Shown here piece by piece: positions 14,701 through 23,244 of a DNA stretch of 37,229 nucleotides. This DNA is from a virus. The notes below the pieces were generated by a model. That model made no database searches, was not told the DNA's origin, and worked only from the letters and a program-made list of their open reading frames with translations. The position numbers and the translations under genes were made by a program. Each line of letters starts with the position of its first letter. Positions within the stretch are counted from its first letter, which is position 1. The stretch lies in IMG/VR virus record IMGVR_UViG_3300030102_002537, positions 1-37,229 of that record. One strand, given 5' to 3'.

Positions 14701-15947
14701 GGTGGTCAAGAATATATTTACCAATATCAATATACAAAAATCCAATTGTTAGAAATGAAGCAGCACTTGACTTAGCAAAATTTATTGCTGTTGGTGGAGG
14801 TATATTAACACTTGCAAACATGGACCCAGATATAAGAGTAAATTATCGTAAAGGTGAAATAGCATTTAAAGACGGGACTAAATTAAAAATATGGGGTGGA
14901 TTTGAACAATTTATAAACTATGCTTTTGATTTAGCAAGAGACTACAAAACAAGTAGCACTGGTACTTACTATAAAGTTGGTGACATGGGCAATCTTGCAA
15001 ATAGATGGTGGAAACAAACATACCAATATTTGAGAGGTAAAGCAAACCCTGTAGTAGGAGAAATATTTGACCATGTAGGTGGAACAGATTTTTTTGGCGA
15101 AGATACTTATGACAGATACAATGTTGCAAATTGGAAATCAATATCATCAAAAAACCCTGCAATACAATCATTGGCACCATTAGTTCTTGCTGAGATAGTT
15201 GAACTTGTTGAAAACACAGATGACCCATACATGATAGCAACTGGTGCTGCAGGTGCAATGTTTGGAATTAATGTTAACTCATACAGAAACAAGGAAGATA
15301 CAGCGTTAAATATTTACAATAAAAGATTTGTTGAGTTAGAACCGTTTGAACAAAGAGTTGCAAATTTACATTATTATGCAGAAGATACAACAAGAGAGGT
15401 TCCTCCAACTTATGAATCTTTAAGTAATATGCAACAAAAAATAAATGGAATTTATGACACTTACGATACTAATAGTCTTAGAATAAGAGCATATTTTGAT
15501 GCAAAAGCAATAGCATCTCAAGAAAGAAGAGCAACTGCTGAACAAGAAGGTTTTGATTTTGAAGACCCGTTTTACAAGAACCAAATAAGGTTTGCAGGTT
15601 CTGATAGAGAAAGAGCAGCACTTGAAGCCTATTACGCATTGATGGAGCAATACACCACAGAAGACGAAGGATTGTTTTTGTATGATGATTTTAACAAAGC
15701 AAGAGATAGATTCTTAAAAGAATTAACAGTACCAGAAAGAGCATACATATCACGAAATACTAATTATCATGCTGAAACAATACCTCAAGAATTATTTAGA
15801 ATATTACCTAGAAATGAAAAAAGAAAACTATTAGATTCAATCAATGAACGTGCAAAATTAGACAGATTAACCTTGCAACCAATTGACCAACAAATAAAAG
15901 ATAGTTTTGAATCTCTGGCAGATAAGATTGAAAGCCAAGAAGATTAG
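11703..15947 (+). CDS. Giant virion protein (1,414 residues), large-polyvalent/internal-core type
   Basis: Starts with GTG at 11703 after GGAAGG. Residues ~150-260 contain Gly/Ala-rich hydrophobic stretches (TAGLGPAVLRGVGTGLGG; LTALAAGALPTAAG) that could cross or disturb a membrane. Residues ~330-640 are polar. From ~780 on there is a helical half with GTLDFGAVLRQNAIYTVSRPF, MWAPRLWWSRIYLP and KFIAVGGGILTLANM, a pattern I associate with the C-terminal domains of large polyvalent phage proteins. There is no visible polymerase or lytic transglycosylase motif. Position between portal and scaffold and the size suggest an internal core protein ejected at infection. Confidence 0.7.
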   Translation: MTFQDFQRDEQLLDQVAKETIGPNVKVKEPGKFRQFLNYITNLGDVEPTVSIPQYGPPQPTQDAGIPFFGEGGFIDPNVAGQRTRETGAALASLLSRGTLGDEIFGVPVEMGNLFQGPIDPQTARDFGAQFGSEIPEAVPFVGGMTPLEATLGGAATIATPFDAALTIGTAGLGPAVLRGVGTGLGGRVARTFLEPVASGPFGRRLAAETAIQLPAATTISGTEQRQLEGIAQPFENTLTALAAGALPTAAGVGLLGRQAARQRQPLDVPNILRPTEVDQPFIQQSIFPSYGTAPTQPRMRVSISPSVTGEADQPATRLFPQQYVDKQNEIKKIFQESGVTPRNRLFSELSALNANAGIFIENENRGLQNLERGFSDLRIAPGVGQYFNEIEPSIDMIVTNPANSDLSVARIVDIADKDLNQKEIIITNRITQADLEPVRAPMGTARNPLEDLPIGEVIEPGVTRDFSTVYTFRNRLTDDDLQAITQLANENGFAGFTVSGDFQSLEYFTVRKYNPNYGEESDKIIDFEQLINDYFRRTGRQNATEARPTAIRTRVVSQESGAFTQSYTEYKNQNADRINQILEGQGIRGAVDPDGSIDFEQLRLARPLTSEQINQPTRLGAFGERQRGLMLGSDGTDIPEDIFKNLPKNLIDDKEFVFRLQYVTDAEKEFLRPFLDRANARAKRGEPRVLTDSEIGFVKRRFLARTNSRINEDFRPWETGNLQPERRVTPQEIGNFLQDVAMFIPNTIARTRFLESFVKLADRVPKLTDIDIKRLRRFFGKDNKMVDGAEQIVNDPRAAKPKIDRGLWNNSVFLAKAIRGTLDFGAVLRQNAIYTVSRPFTTAKSFGQALKAALSDDAVLRNEQLLEQNSNYNKLIESGMRWNKTGQDVAADRRAEAFMSNFIEKLPKASVIGPILRASARFHTHFLNNMRFNVANQMLSPRRLRKATSQEEIDDLYRQVSEIVNIFTGEADLKTIPIAGKKKVIRDVMYNTMWAPRLWWSRIYLPISIYKNPIVRNEAALDLAKFIAVGGGILTLANMDPDIRVNYRKGEIAFKDGTKLKIWGGFEQFINYAFDLARDYKTSSTGTYYKVGDMGNLANRWWKQTYQYLRGKANPVVGEIFDHVGGTDFFGEDTYDRYNVANWKSISSKNPAIQSLAPLVLAEIVELVENTDDPYMIATGAAGAMFGINVNSYRNKEDTALNIYNKRFVELEPFEQRVANLHYYAEDTTREVPPTYESLSNMQQKINGIYDTYDTNSLRIRAYFDAKAIASQERRATAEQEGFDFEDPFYKNQIRFAGSDRERAALEAYYALMEQYTTEDEGLFLYDDFNKARDRFLKELTVPERAYISRNTNYHAETIPQELFRILPRNEKRKLLDSINERAKLDRLTLQPIDQQIKDSFESLADKIESQED

Positions 15948-15956
15948 ATATACAAT
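15928..15956 (+). promoter_or_regulatory. Sigma70-like promoter for the scaffold/capsid genes
   Basis: TTGAAA (15928-15933), a 17-nt spacer and TACAAT (15951-15956). It lies at the end of the giant virion gene, giving a start near 15963, just before the scaffold gene's AGGAG site. This would allow extra expression of scaffold and capsid. Confidence 0.5.
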
Positions 15957-15987
15957 GTAACCAAAATTAAATATTTTAGGAGTTGTA

Positions 15988-16881
15988 ATGGTAACAGACA
16001 AACAACCTGAGAATTCAACATCTCCTGACTCGCAGCCAGAAATTTCTGAGCCTGCTGAATCTACTTCAGGAATTGTAGACAATACTGACCCTGCTGTGAA
16101 CGAACAACTACAGCAACAAGGATTGATACAAAATGGAGCAGAGCAAGCAGAACCTACAGGAACTTCAGAGCCCGAATCAGTCGGTGCAGAACTACCTCAA
16201 AGCGTTGAGCCAACAACGAGTGTTGAAGACTCTCGTTCTTATTCGCAAGATGAATGGAGGAAAGCACAATCATCTTACGATAAACAAATAGCAGACTTGC
16301 AAAAGTCCCAACAGGACTTGCAGGCACAATTGCAACTGAGTCAATCAGAAGCAACGATAGAAGCTAAGAGAAGAGAACTTCAACAGCAGTATGAGATGCA
16401 AGGATATGCTCCTGAGCAGGCACAACAACTTTCTACACAAGCTGCATCACAAGAGAGGCAAATGCTTCAGGTACAGCAAGAGAAAGAAAGACTGCTTGCA
16501 CAACAGCAGCAATTATCTCAATCATCAGAACATACTGCAAAGGTAGCAACGGCAAGGCAATTGCTTTTGGAGAAGGGCATTAAGCCCGAACAGAAAGTAG
16601 GCAAGAGCACAGCTTATGATGTGTTAATGTCAACTGTCGACCCAACTGCAATGCAGTCAATGGCTGAAAGTATCGCTGATTTAACAGTCCAGCAGCAACG
16701 TGTACTTGATGCACAGCAGAGCAAGGTACCGAGTACGGGACCTTCGCAGGAACTTCAGTCAGGACAGCCTTCGCCTGCAGCACCATTAAATGAGAAAACT
16801 TTAATGGAACGCTACTTGGCAGGTGACAATGACCCGAAGGTTATTGAATATGCAAGAAGAGTAGCTTCCGGTGACATATAG
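15988..16881 (+). CDS. Head scaffolding protein
   Basis: The 297-residue product is acidic at the N-terminus and extremely Gln/Glu/Ala-rich in the middle (residues ~80-190), a long helical coiled-coil-like stretch (QKSQQDLQAQLQLSQSEATI and more). It ends with MERYLAGDNDPKVIEYARRV. This composition and its place immediately upstream of the major capsid gene are typical of scaffolding proteins that guide procapsid assembly. ATG 15988 follows TTTTAGGAG with good spacing. No protease motif is visible. Confidence 0.78.
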   Translation: MVTDKQPENSTSPDSQPEISEPAESTSGIVDNTDPAVNEQLQQQGLIQNGAEQAEPTGTSEPESVGAELPQSVEPTTSVEDSRSYSQDEWRKAQSSYDKQIADLQKSQQDLQAQLQLSQSEATIEAKRRELQQQYEMQGYAPEQAQQLSTQAASQERQMLQVQQEKERLLAQQQQLSQSSEHTAKVATARQLLLEKGIKPEQKVGKSTAYDVLMSTVDPTAMQSMAESIADLTVQQQRVLDAQQSKVPSTGPSQELQSGQPSPAAPLNEKTLMERYLAGDNDPKVIEYARRVASGDI

Positions 16882-16894
16882 GAGATAAACGAAT

Positions 16895-17767
16895 ATGGCA
16901 ACCACAGCAACTACTGGGAATTTAGAAAATGCCCAGAACATAATAATTACTGCTGCTAGGTTTACTGAAGAGCACAATGCTCCTGCTATGGCTTTGATTG
17001 AGCAAATGAATTTGCCAAAAGGGGCTAAACAGGTAACTGTGCCAAAAGTAGGTCAAATGACTATTTCTGATTTACAAGACGGATTCGACATTGTTGATGA
17101 CGAAGAAATCGGAATGACAACTGTAGACCTTACTGCTTCAGAAGTCGGAGCAAAAGTAATTTTGACAGATAAATTAATCAGGCAATCTGCAAACAACATT
17201 TTTTCAATTGTAGGTAGACAGCTTGGTGATGCAATGGCAAGAAAAAAGGACACTGATGTCCACGCATTGTACTCAGGACTAAACGGTGGTACTACTTTTG
17301 GTGCTGCTGGTGCAACAATGAGTCTTGCAAACATAGCAGGTGCAATCGCAAATGCTAAAGGACAAAAGTTTGGTTCGCAGATTTATATCTTGCAACACCC
17401 TTTTGCAACCTTTGACATTGCTAACACAGCAGTAACAGCAACAGGTGCAGCAGCCGGTATTCCGGATGGATTTGCAACTGACTTGTTAAATAACTTCTTC
17501 TCAAACATTAGACCACTAAACGGTGTTCCAATCTTTGAAGATGGTAACTTGTCAGTTGACTCATCTGATGATGCAGTTGGAGTTATTGCAGACAAATCAG
17601 CACTAGGTGTACTTAAATCAGTAGACACTAGAACTGAAAGACAAAGAGATGCTTCAATGAGAGCAACTGAAATTATAATTACAGCAGACTACGGTGTGTT
17701 TGAAATTGATGATTCAAAGGGTGCACCTTTGACATTTGATGCTTCAGCCCCTGCATCTGGTGCGTAA
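16895..17767 (+). CDS. Major capsid protein
   Basis: The 290-residue product begins MATTATTGNLENAQNIIITAARF and has a typical marine-phage capsid layout: N-terminal arm, a beta-rich segment (AKQVTVPKVGQMTISDLQDG), a helix (SIVGRQLGDAMARKKDTDV; the spine-helix position), Gly/Ala-rich loop, LNNFFSNIRPLNGVPIFED, and a C-terminal beta segment TEIIITADYGVFEI. It follows the scaffold gene by 13 bp with GGAGAT before the ATG. Size, composition and order make the call firm although the exact fold class is inferred. Confidence 0.85.
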   Translation: MATTATTGNLENAQNIIITAARFTEEHNAPAMALIEQMNLPKGAKQVTVPKVGQMTISDLQDGFDIVDDEEIGMTTVDLTASEVGAKVILTDKLIRQSANNIFSIVGRQLGDAMARKKDTDVHALYSGLNGGTTFGAAGATMSLANIAGAIANAKGQKFGSQIYILQHPFATFDIANTAVTATGAAAGIPDGFATDLLNNFFSNIRPLNGVPIFEDGNLSVDSSDDAVGVIADKSALGVLKSVDTRTERQRDASMRATEIIITADYGVFEIDDSKGAPLTFDASAPASGA

Positions 17768-17782
17768 ACATTAGGAGAATAG

Positions 17783-18169
17783 ATGGATACTAGAGAACGT
17801 GCAGAAAAGAGACAAGAGTTAATAGCTTCGGGCTATGCTTGGGACATGATTGATAACTGGCAATCTAAAACAGATTTGTTCTGGCACATCGATAAAAAGA
17901 ATGCCACTGGAGGTATAGGTTTTAAAAAAGGCACAGTGATTAAGAATGTACCGGGGACACCTGACTACTTACTTAAGATGGCTCGTAAAGGTGCGTACTC
18001 TTATCCACCTACTACTAATTGTGAATGCAATCATTGTAGTTACGAAAGAAAAAAAGAAGAGGCAGTGGATGTAACCATTGACCGAGTTCCTGCCTCTTCT
18101 TCAAATAAACAAACATCGGTTGATGACGGGGTGTACAATAAACCCGAGGAAAAACAGGAGGCAATTTAA
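17783..18169 (+). CDS. Small protein after capsid, 128 residues, Cys cluster
   Basis: The ATG at 17783 follows AGGAG. The product has a charged N-terminal half (ERAEKRQELIASGYAWDMID) and a Cys-Glu-Cys-Asn-His-Cys cluster near residue 80, which could bind a metal. The C-terminal ~40 residues look disordered. Its stop overlaps the next gene by one base (TAATG). It may be a head completion or auxiliary capsid protein by position only. Confidence 0.65.
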   Translation: MDTRERAEKRQELIASGYAWDMIDNWQSKTDLFWHIDKKNATGGIGFKKGTVIKNVPGTPDYLLKMARKGAYSYPPTTNCECNHCSYERKKEEAVDVTIDRVPASSSNKQTSVDDGVYNKPEEKQEAI

Positions 18170-18906
18170 TGTCGTTTCCACAAATGATTTCCGGTAAGCC
18201 GGGATGGGAGAAGCAAACTTCCACATCACAAAAGCACAAACTTGGAACAAAAATGATTATCCAAGATAGAGTATTCAGATATGTAGAAGCAGGTGAAGCT
18301 ATTACTGCAGGTCTATTGACCATGGGTAAAGACGGAACTGATGGACACCAAGTTGACTTGGCTGTTGCAGCAGGTTCAGTAGGTGATACAACAATCACAA
18401 TAACTACTTCTTCTACAATTGCTAAAGACTTATACAAAGATGGCTACATAATCTTTAATGACGTTGAAGAAGAAGGTCATATGTACAAAATTAAAAGTAA
18501 CACTGCTGTATCTTCAGCAACAGGTTGTGTAATAACACTTGATGAAGAAGATGGTTTAGTAACTGCGATTACTACATCACAGCAAGTTGGACTTTATGAA
18601 AACCCATACAAAGACGTTGAAATTCATGATGGTGATGGTATTGACAGTGCTCCACTTGGTTGGGCACAAGTTGACATAGCATCAGGTTCATACGGATGGA
18701 TATGTGTTAATGGTTGGACTGCAGCCTTAATTGACGGCAATCCAGCAGCAGGTAGCCCACTTGTTACATCAAACAACTCATCACTAAATGGTTCAGTTGA
18801 GGTGTACGATGAAGATGGTACTGCTAACTTAGCACCAGTTGCAGTTAACGGACCACTTGCAGGTGTTGCCGGTGAATACGCATTCATCAAAGCAAATATA
18901 GAATAA
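18169..18906 (+). CDS. Capsid decoration-like beta protein, 245 residues
   Basis: The product is beta-rich and starts MSFPQMISGKPGWEKQT. It has a GKDGTDGHQVDLAVAAGSVGD segment and ends with ANLAPVAVNGPLAGVAGEYAFIKANIE, giving the look of small beta-barrel decoration or spike proteins found beside marine-phage capsid genes. The ATG follows AGGAGGC and overlaps the previous stop. A 10-bp hairpin follows the gene. The decoration role is inferred from position and composition. Confidence 0.6.
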   Translation: MSFPQMISGKPGWEKQTSTSQKHKLGTKMIIQDRVFRYVEAGEAITAGLLTMGKDGTDGHQVDLAVAAGSVGDTTITITTSSTIAKDLYKDGYIIFNDVEEEGHMYKIKSNTAVSSATGCVITLDEEDGLVTAITTSQQVGLYENPYKDVEIHDGDGIDSAPLGWAQVDIASGSYGWICVNGWTAALIDGNPAAGSPLVTSNNSSLNGSVEVYDEDGTANLAPVAVNGPLAGVAGEYAFIKANIE

Positions 18907-18919
18907 ACATCTAATGGCA

Positions 18920-18957
18920 TAAGTGGGAGGATTGTTTCCTTTCGGTTCTCCCACTTA
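18920..18957 (+). terminator. 10-bp hairpin at the end of the capsid block
   Basis: TAAGTGGGAG (18920-18929) pairs exactly with CTCCCACTTA (18948-18957) around an 18-nt loop. No T-run follows; the next gene's ATG comes 8 nt later and no ribosome binding site is exposed. It may partly terminate or stabilise the abundant capsid transcripts, or mask the start of the following gene. Confidence 0.5.
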
Positions 18958-18965
18958 CACTAATT

Positions 18966-19337
18966 ATGGTTACAGAATATAACGGAAACATAGATGGACT
19001 TTGGACCCCACAGGGTTCAGTTGTAACTCGTGTCGTAGACTTAGGTGGAGACACAGGTGCCAAGGTTTATCATTTTAAAGTCAAAGACCCTGTAACTGGT
19101 AAACTGTTTGAATTGAGAGTAATCGGAGATGACACTCATAGTAAAGCAGAAATAGAAGATTTAGCAGGTAATGCTTATGAGAAATGGCTTTTGGACATGA
19201 GAGCAAAAGAACATAAGAGAAAACCTACTGTAGAGGAAAGAAAAGAAATTGGTAAAATCATCCGTGAGATGAAACAATATTGGAAGAAGAGGAATGAGTC
19301 TTCAACTGGTAAATTATATTTTGAAGGAGCCAAATGA
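18966..19337 (+). CDS. Structural-arm protein, 123 residues, unknown
   Basis: Begins MVTEYNGNIDGLWTPQ; a beta-rich first half (GAKVYHFKVKDPVTGKLFEL) is followed by a highly charged helical second half (EHKRKPTVEERKEIGKIIRE). No ribosome binding site is seen because the 18920-18957 hairpin lies just upstream. Its stop overlaps the next gene (ATGA). Position after the decoration gene suggests a head-tail joining or completion protein, not proven. Confidence 0.65.
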   Translation: MVTEYNGNIDGLWTPQGSVVTRVVDLGGDTGAKVYHFKVKDPVTGKLFELRVIGDDTHSKAEIEDLAGNAYEKWLLDMRAKEHKRKPTVEERKEIGKIIREMKQYWKKRNESSTGKLYFEGAK

Positions 19338-19711
19338 CATTACAACAAGTACATGATAGTTTAAATATCCACAGTGCATCCATTCCTTTTTATTTGGAAA
19401 CAAGTTTTAGTGCTGATGATACAGACAATCATGATTTTATTTTTAGTGGGAACGGTAAATCCGTTCAAACAATTCATGTAAACAATGCAAGCAATCAGAC
19501 TGCAACTATAACTTTATACGGTTGTCAGGCATCTGATTCAACTGTCGGTTCCACAACTGCAGTTCAGATAGGTTCGTTTACAGTAGCAGCAACAAGTGGA
19601 GGCTATGAATGTTGTAGTGACCCATTTCCGTATTACATTGTAAGGATTGCTTACAGTTCTACACCAGATGGTTCAACTACTAAATTATTTGTAAACACAG
19701 GGGTGGATTAA
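19334..19711 (+). CDS. Beta-rich small virion protein, 125 residues
   Basis: Starts with GGAGCCAA before the ATG and overlaps the previous stop. Product is a Ser/Thr-rich beta protein (HVNNASNQTATITLYG; VAATSGGYECCSDPF) without charged helices, similar in style to small fibre-associated or head-decorating domains. It is followed without a gap by the large fibre gene, so it probably acts with it. Confidence 0.65.
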   Translation: MTLQQVHDSLNIHSASIPFYLETSFSADDTDNHDFIFSGNGKSVQTIHVNNASNQTATITLYGCQASDSTVGSTTAVQIGSFTVAATSGGYECCSDPFPYYIVRIAYSSTPDGSTTKLFVNTGVD

Positions 19712-22294
19712 ATGTTAGGAGTAAAAGCTGCCAGTCTTGGCAAGATGGGGTCGCACACACTTGATGGTGCTTCCCATACAGATGTAACAAGTATGTCTGA
19801 GGCTAAAGGTGATATTTTAGTCTACACAGGCAGCACTTGGGATAAATTAGCAATAGGTACGAACAATAAAATACTTATTGCAGACTCAAGTACATCAACA
19901 GGTTTAGCTTGGGCAGAAGATATTACGATTGGTGGTGACCTAACAGTATCTGGTGACACAATCACAGCAAACGTTGCAACCATTCAGGTTGAAGACAAGA
20001 ACATGGAGTTGAACAAAGTTGGTTCTCCTAGTGATTCTAATGCTGATGGTGGTGGTCTAACGATAAAAGGTACCTCTGATAAAACAATTACATTTACAAA
20101 CGCTACTGGTGACTTTGATTTTTCAGAAAACGTAGATATAGCCAGTGGTAAAACATTTAAAGTAGCCGGCACCACAGTTCTATCAAACAATACTTTAGGT
20201 AGTGGAGTTACATCTTCATCACTTACAAGTCTTGGAACAATAACTACAGGTGTTTGGAATGGTACTGCAATAGGTTTAGCTTATGGTGGTACAGGACTTG
20301 TCGGTGCTACAGACGGTAAAATAGTTGTAGCAGACGGCTCAGGTGCTCCAGTAGCAGTACAAGCTATGACTGCTAACGATGGTACTTTCAAACACGAAGT
20401 AGGTGGTATTGAGGCAGATATATCAGCAATAGCCAAGGGTGGATTAGTTGCTGGTTCTGGCACTGGCTCAATGGCAATTAGAACTGTTGGAAGTAACAAC
20501 CATGTACTTACTGCAGATAGCAGTGAAGCTACTGGTATGAAATGGGCAGCAGCAGCATCAGGTGCAGTGACTGCACTAAACAATGCTACAGCAAACGAAT
20601 TAGTAACAGTTGGTTCTACAACAACAGAACTTGATGCAGAAGCTAATCTTACCTTTGATGGTTCAGGAGACCTTGAGATAGGTGCTGGTTCATCTGGTGA
20701 CCCAAGAATAACATTTGACATAAACAGCACAGACGAATGGACTGTGGGTGTTGATGACAGTGATAGTGATAAATTTAAAATAGACACTGGTGCTGCAGTA
20801 GGTGGAGCAACTAAATTTAGTTTAGATAGTTCTGGTAATGCAGTTATCGCTGGTGCTCTTACTTTAGGTTCAACCTCTTTTGCAAACTCTGACGGAGTTC
20901 TTCAAGTAGCAGGTCAAACAAACATTACATCATTAGGAACACTTACTGCTTTGACAGTTGACGACATTGGTTTAGATAGTAAGACAGTTACAATGACTGG
21001 CTCTTCTGGTGATACAGCAACATTAGTTGTTGCAGCAAACGGTGCATTCTCAATAAATACTAACGATGCAGCAGCAGCAGCAGCACATCTAACAGTAGAT
21101 ATTGACGGTGATATTGATTTAGATTCTCATTCAGGTGTGCTCAAAATATCAGCAGCAGGTACTGAAATATTAAATATATCTAATAGTTCTAGTGATGTAA
21201 TTATAAAACCAGTTGTTGACGAAAAAGATATTATTTTTCAACAAAGGGATGGTACTGAGGTAGCAAGAGTAGAACACAATGGAACATTTAATATAGTTAC
21301 TGACAAGTTAGCAATTAATGGAACAGCAGTTACATCAACTGCTGCAGAGTTAAACATACTTGATGGTGTAACTTCAACTGCCTCTGAATTAAATATTCTT
21401 GACGGAGTTACTTCTACAGCAGCAGAACTTAATATTATGGATGGTAATGCAACTGTTGGTACTACAGCAGTAGCAGATGGAGATGGAATCGTTACTAATG
21501 ATAATGGCACAATGCGACAGACTACAGTTCAGACATTTGCTACATATTTTGGTAGTGAAATAACTGCTATGACTAATTTAGTTGAAACAGGAGCATTAGA
21601 TGCTGGTTCAATTACTTCTGGTTTTGGCACTATCGACACAGGTGCATCTGCTATATCAACAACAGGTGCAGTTAGAACTGGAGATATTAATTTAGGACAC
21701 GCATCAGACACTACTATTGCTAGAGCAAGTGCAGGTGAAGTAACTATTGAAGGTGTCGCAGTCAAGAAAGTTGGTACAGAAAATATGTGGGTTCCAGCAC
21801 AAGCTATGACTCCTAGAGATAACGCAGGATGTGGTGCTTTAACTACAACAGCAGCAGCCACAAATGGCAGAGCAGATATAACTCATTTACCTTTTGATGC
21901 AAGCACACAAGAACACGCACAGTTTTCAGTAGCAATGCCAAAATCTTGGAACGAAGGAACAATAAAAGCACAATTTTATTGGACAACAACAGGTTCAGAT
22001 ACAGATGCTGTTATCTGGGGAATATCAGGAGTTTCTTATGCTAATGATAATCCTATGGATGTAGCCTTTGGAACTGCTGTTACAGTAACAGATAATATAT
22101 TAAGTGCTGCAAAAGACATTCTTGTAACTGCTGAGACAGCAGATGTAACAATCGCAGGTAGTCCAGCAGCAGGAGAAATATGTTATTTTGAAGTTTTTAG
22201 AGATGCTGATAATGGCTCAGATACTGTGGGAGAAGATTGTTTATTAATAGGTGTAAAAATTATTTATACAACAGACACTAGCACGGATGCTTAA
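19712..22294 (+). CDS. Tail fibre/side fibre protein, 860 residues
   Basis: A long Thr/Ser/Gly/Ala-rich beta-structured protein. Marks: repeated LGTLTALTVDD/SLGTITTGVWNGTAIG units, many GSSGD turns, and a triple TSTAAELNILDGV-type tandem repeat at residues 541-579, a hallmark of marine phage fibres. The final ~130 residues (from ENMWVPAQAM) form a distinct domain with aromatic residues, probably the trimer tip or receptor-facing part. No intramolecular chaperone motif is obvious at its end. It likely recognises the host surface. Confidence 0.8.
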   Translation: MLGVKAASLGKMGSHTLDGASHTDVTSMSEAKGDILVYTGSTWDKLAIGTNNKILIADSSTSTGLAWAEDITIGGDLTVSGDTITANVATIQVEDKNMELNKVGSPSDSNADGGGLTIKGTSDKTITFTNATGDFDFSENVDIASGKTFKVAGTTVLSNNTLGSGVTSSSLTSLGTITTGVWNGTAIGLAYGGTGLVGATDGKIVVADGSGAPVAVQAMTANDGTFKHEVGGIEADISAIAKGGLVAGSGTGSMAIRTVGSNNHVLTADSSEATGMKWAAAASGAVTALNNATANELVTVGSTTTELDAEANLTFDGSGDLEIGAGSSGDPRITFDINSTDEWTVGVDDSDSDKFKIDTGAAVGGATKFSLDSSGNAVIAGALTLGSTSFANSDGVLQVAGQTNITSLGTLTALTVDDIGLDSKTVTMTGSSGDTATLVVAANGAFSINTNDAAAAAAHLTVDIDGDIDLDSHSGVLKISAAGTEILNISNSSSDVIIKPVVDEKDIIFQQRDGTEVARVEHNGTFNIVTDKLAINGTAVTSTAAELNILDGVTSTASELNILDGVTSTAAELNIMDGNATVGTTAVADGDGIVTNDNGTMRQTTVQTFATYFGSEITAMTNLVETGALDAGSITSGFGTIDTGASAISTTGAVRTGDINLGHASDTTIARASAGEVTIEGVAVKKVGTENMWVPAQAMTPRDNAGCGALTTTAAATNGRADITHLPFDASTQEHAQFSVAMPKSWNEGTIKAQFYWTTTGSDTDAVIWGISGVSYANDNPMDVAFGTAVTVTDNILSAAKDILVTAETADVTIAGSPAAGEICYFEVFRDADNGSDTVGEDCLLIGVKIIYTTDTSTDA
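21332..21448 (+). repeat. Three tandem 39-bp repeats in the fibre gene
   Basis: Three consecutive 13-codon units encode TSTAAELNILDGV, TSTASELNILDGV and TSTAAELNIMDGN. The protein units are nearly identical while the DNA differs at many third codon positions. Confidence 0.85.
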
Positions 22295-23244
22295 TGGCAC
22301 AGTTTGGATATCAAATATTAGGTTTTGGTAGCTTTACACCAGCAGGTGGACCGGGTATATGGGCAAATGTAGGAGATACTATTAGCAGTAATAGGTATAT
22401 GTCTGTGATTGCTGGTAACGCTAGTGCAGCATTAATTTTTGGTGGTGCTAATCCTGCGACAGATGTTGTTGAAACTTGGAATGGTGCTTCTGGTTCTTTT
22501 ACAACATTATCAGAAACATTATCAGCAGCAACTGCTAGTGCTACAGGTGGTGGCACACAAAGTAGTGCAATAAGCATTAGTGGAAGTAGAGGAGGCACAG
22601 CATATTCAACTGCTTGTGAAAAATGGGGTGGAAGTAGTTTTACAACTGCTGATACACTAACTAATCAAGGTGCTACCCTATTATGTGGTGCAGCAGAGGA
22701 CAAAGATAATGCTTGGGCATGTGGTGGATTCAATCCAAGTGTTAGTGGTGGAAGAGTAGGAAATCATGAAATTATGAGAAGTGGTACTTGGACTTTACAA
22801 AGCACAAATATGCTTACACCTAGATATTATTTAGCAAATAACGCCTGTGGTTCATCAGGAAATGGTGCAGCAGTTACAGGTAGTTCTTCTAGTTCTAGTA
22901 GAGATACGAAAAACGAAGAATATACTTATAGTTCTGGTTCAAGTGGTTCGTGGACCACAAATACAGCCATAACGACTGGATTAGATGAAAATCCCGGTTG
23001 TTTTGGAAAAACAAGTGCAGATGATTTAGTAGTATTCAGTGGAGAGGCTGCAGGTGGACCAGATGGTGGTACATACGAATATAGTGCAGATACATGGACT
23101 ACAGGAAATAATGTACCTACAAATATAAGAAATAACTTTGGTGGTGGACCTACAGGAAATGGGTTGACAGTTGGTGGATTTATAGAAGGTGGACCGGGTT
23201 ATCAAGATGATGCGTATAGTTTTACGAGGGCAATCAGCACATGA
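22294..23244 (+). CDS. Kelch-like beta-propeller fibre/receptor-binding protein
   Basis: The 316-residue product has about six spaced blade-like units, each with a small-residue/glycine turn (IFGG, ACGG, VFSG, VGGF) followed by a W-containing strand (ETWNGASGSF, EKWGGSSF, RSGTWTLQ, SADTWTTG), the kelch repeat pattern. Its ATG overlaps the stop of the long fibre gene, indicating coupled expression. The serine-rich loop (SSSSSSRD) between blades could be surface exposed. A receptor- or glycan-binding tail tip is the likely role; this is inferred from fold and position. Confidence 0.7.
   Translation: MAQFGYQILGFGSFTPAGGPGIWANVGDTISSNRYMSVIAGNASAALIFGGANPATDVVETWNGASGSFTTLSETLSAATASATGGGTQSSAISISGSRGGTAYSTACEKWGGSSFTTADTLTNQGATLLCGAAEDKDNAWACGGFNPSVSGGRVGNHEIMRSGTWTLQSTNMLTPRYYLANNACGSSGNGAAVTGSSSSSSRDTKNEEYTYSSGSSGSWTTNTAITTGLDENPGCFGKTSADDLVVFSGEAAGGPDGGTYEYSADTWTTGNNVPTNIRNNFGGGPTGNGLTVGGFIEGGPGYQDDAYSFTRAIST

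Noticed and set aside
21529-21861. Leftward frames antisense to the fibre gene
   Set aside because: Ala/Val/Pro-rich shadows caused by codon bias of the Thr/Ser/Gly-rich fibre.
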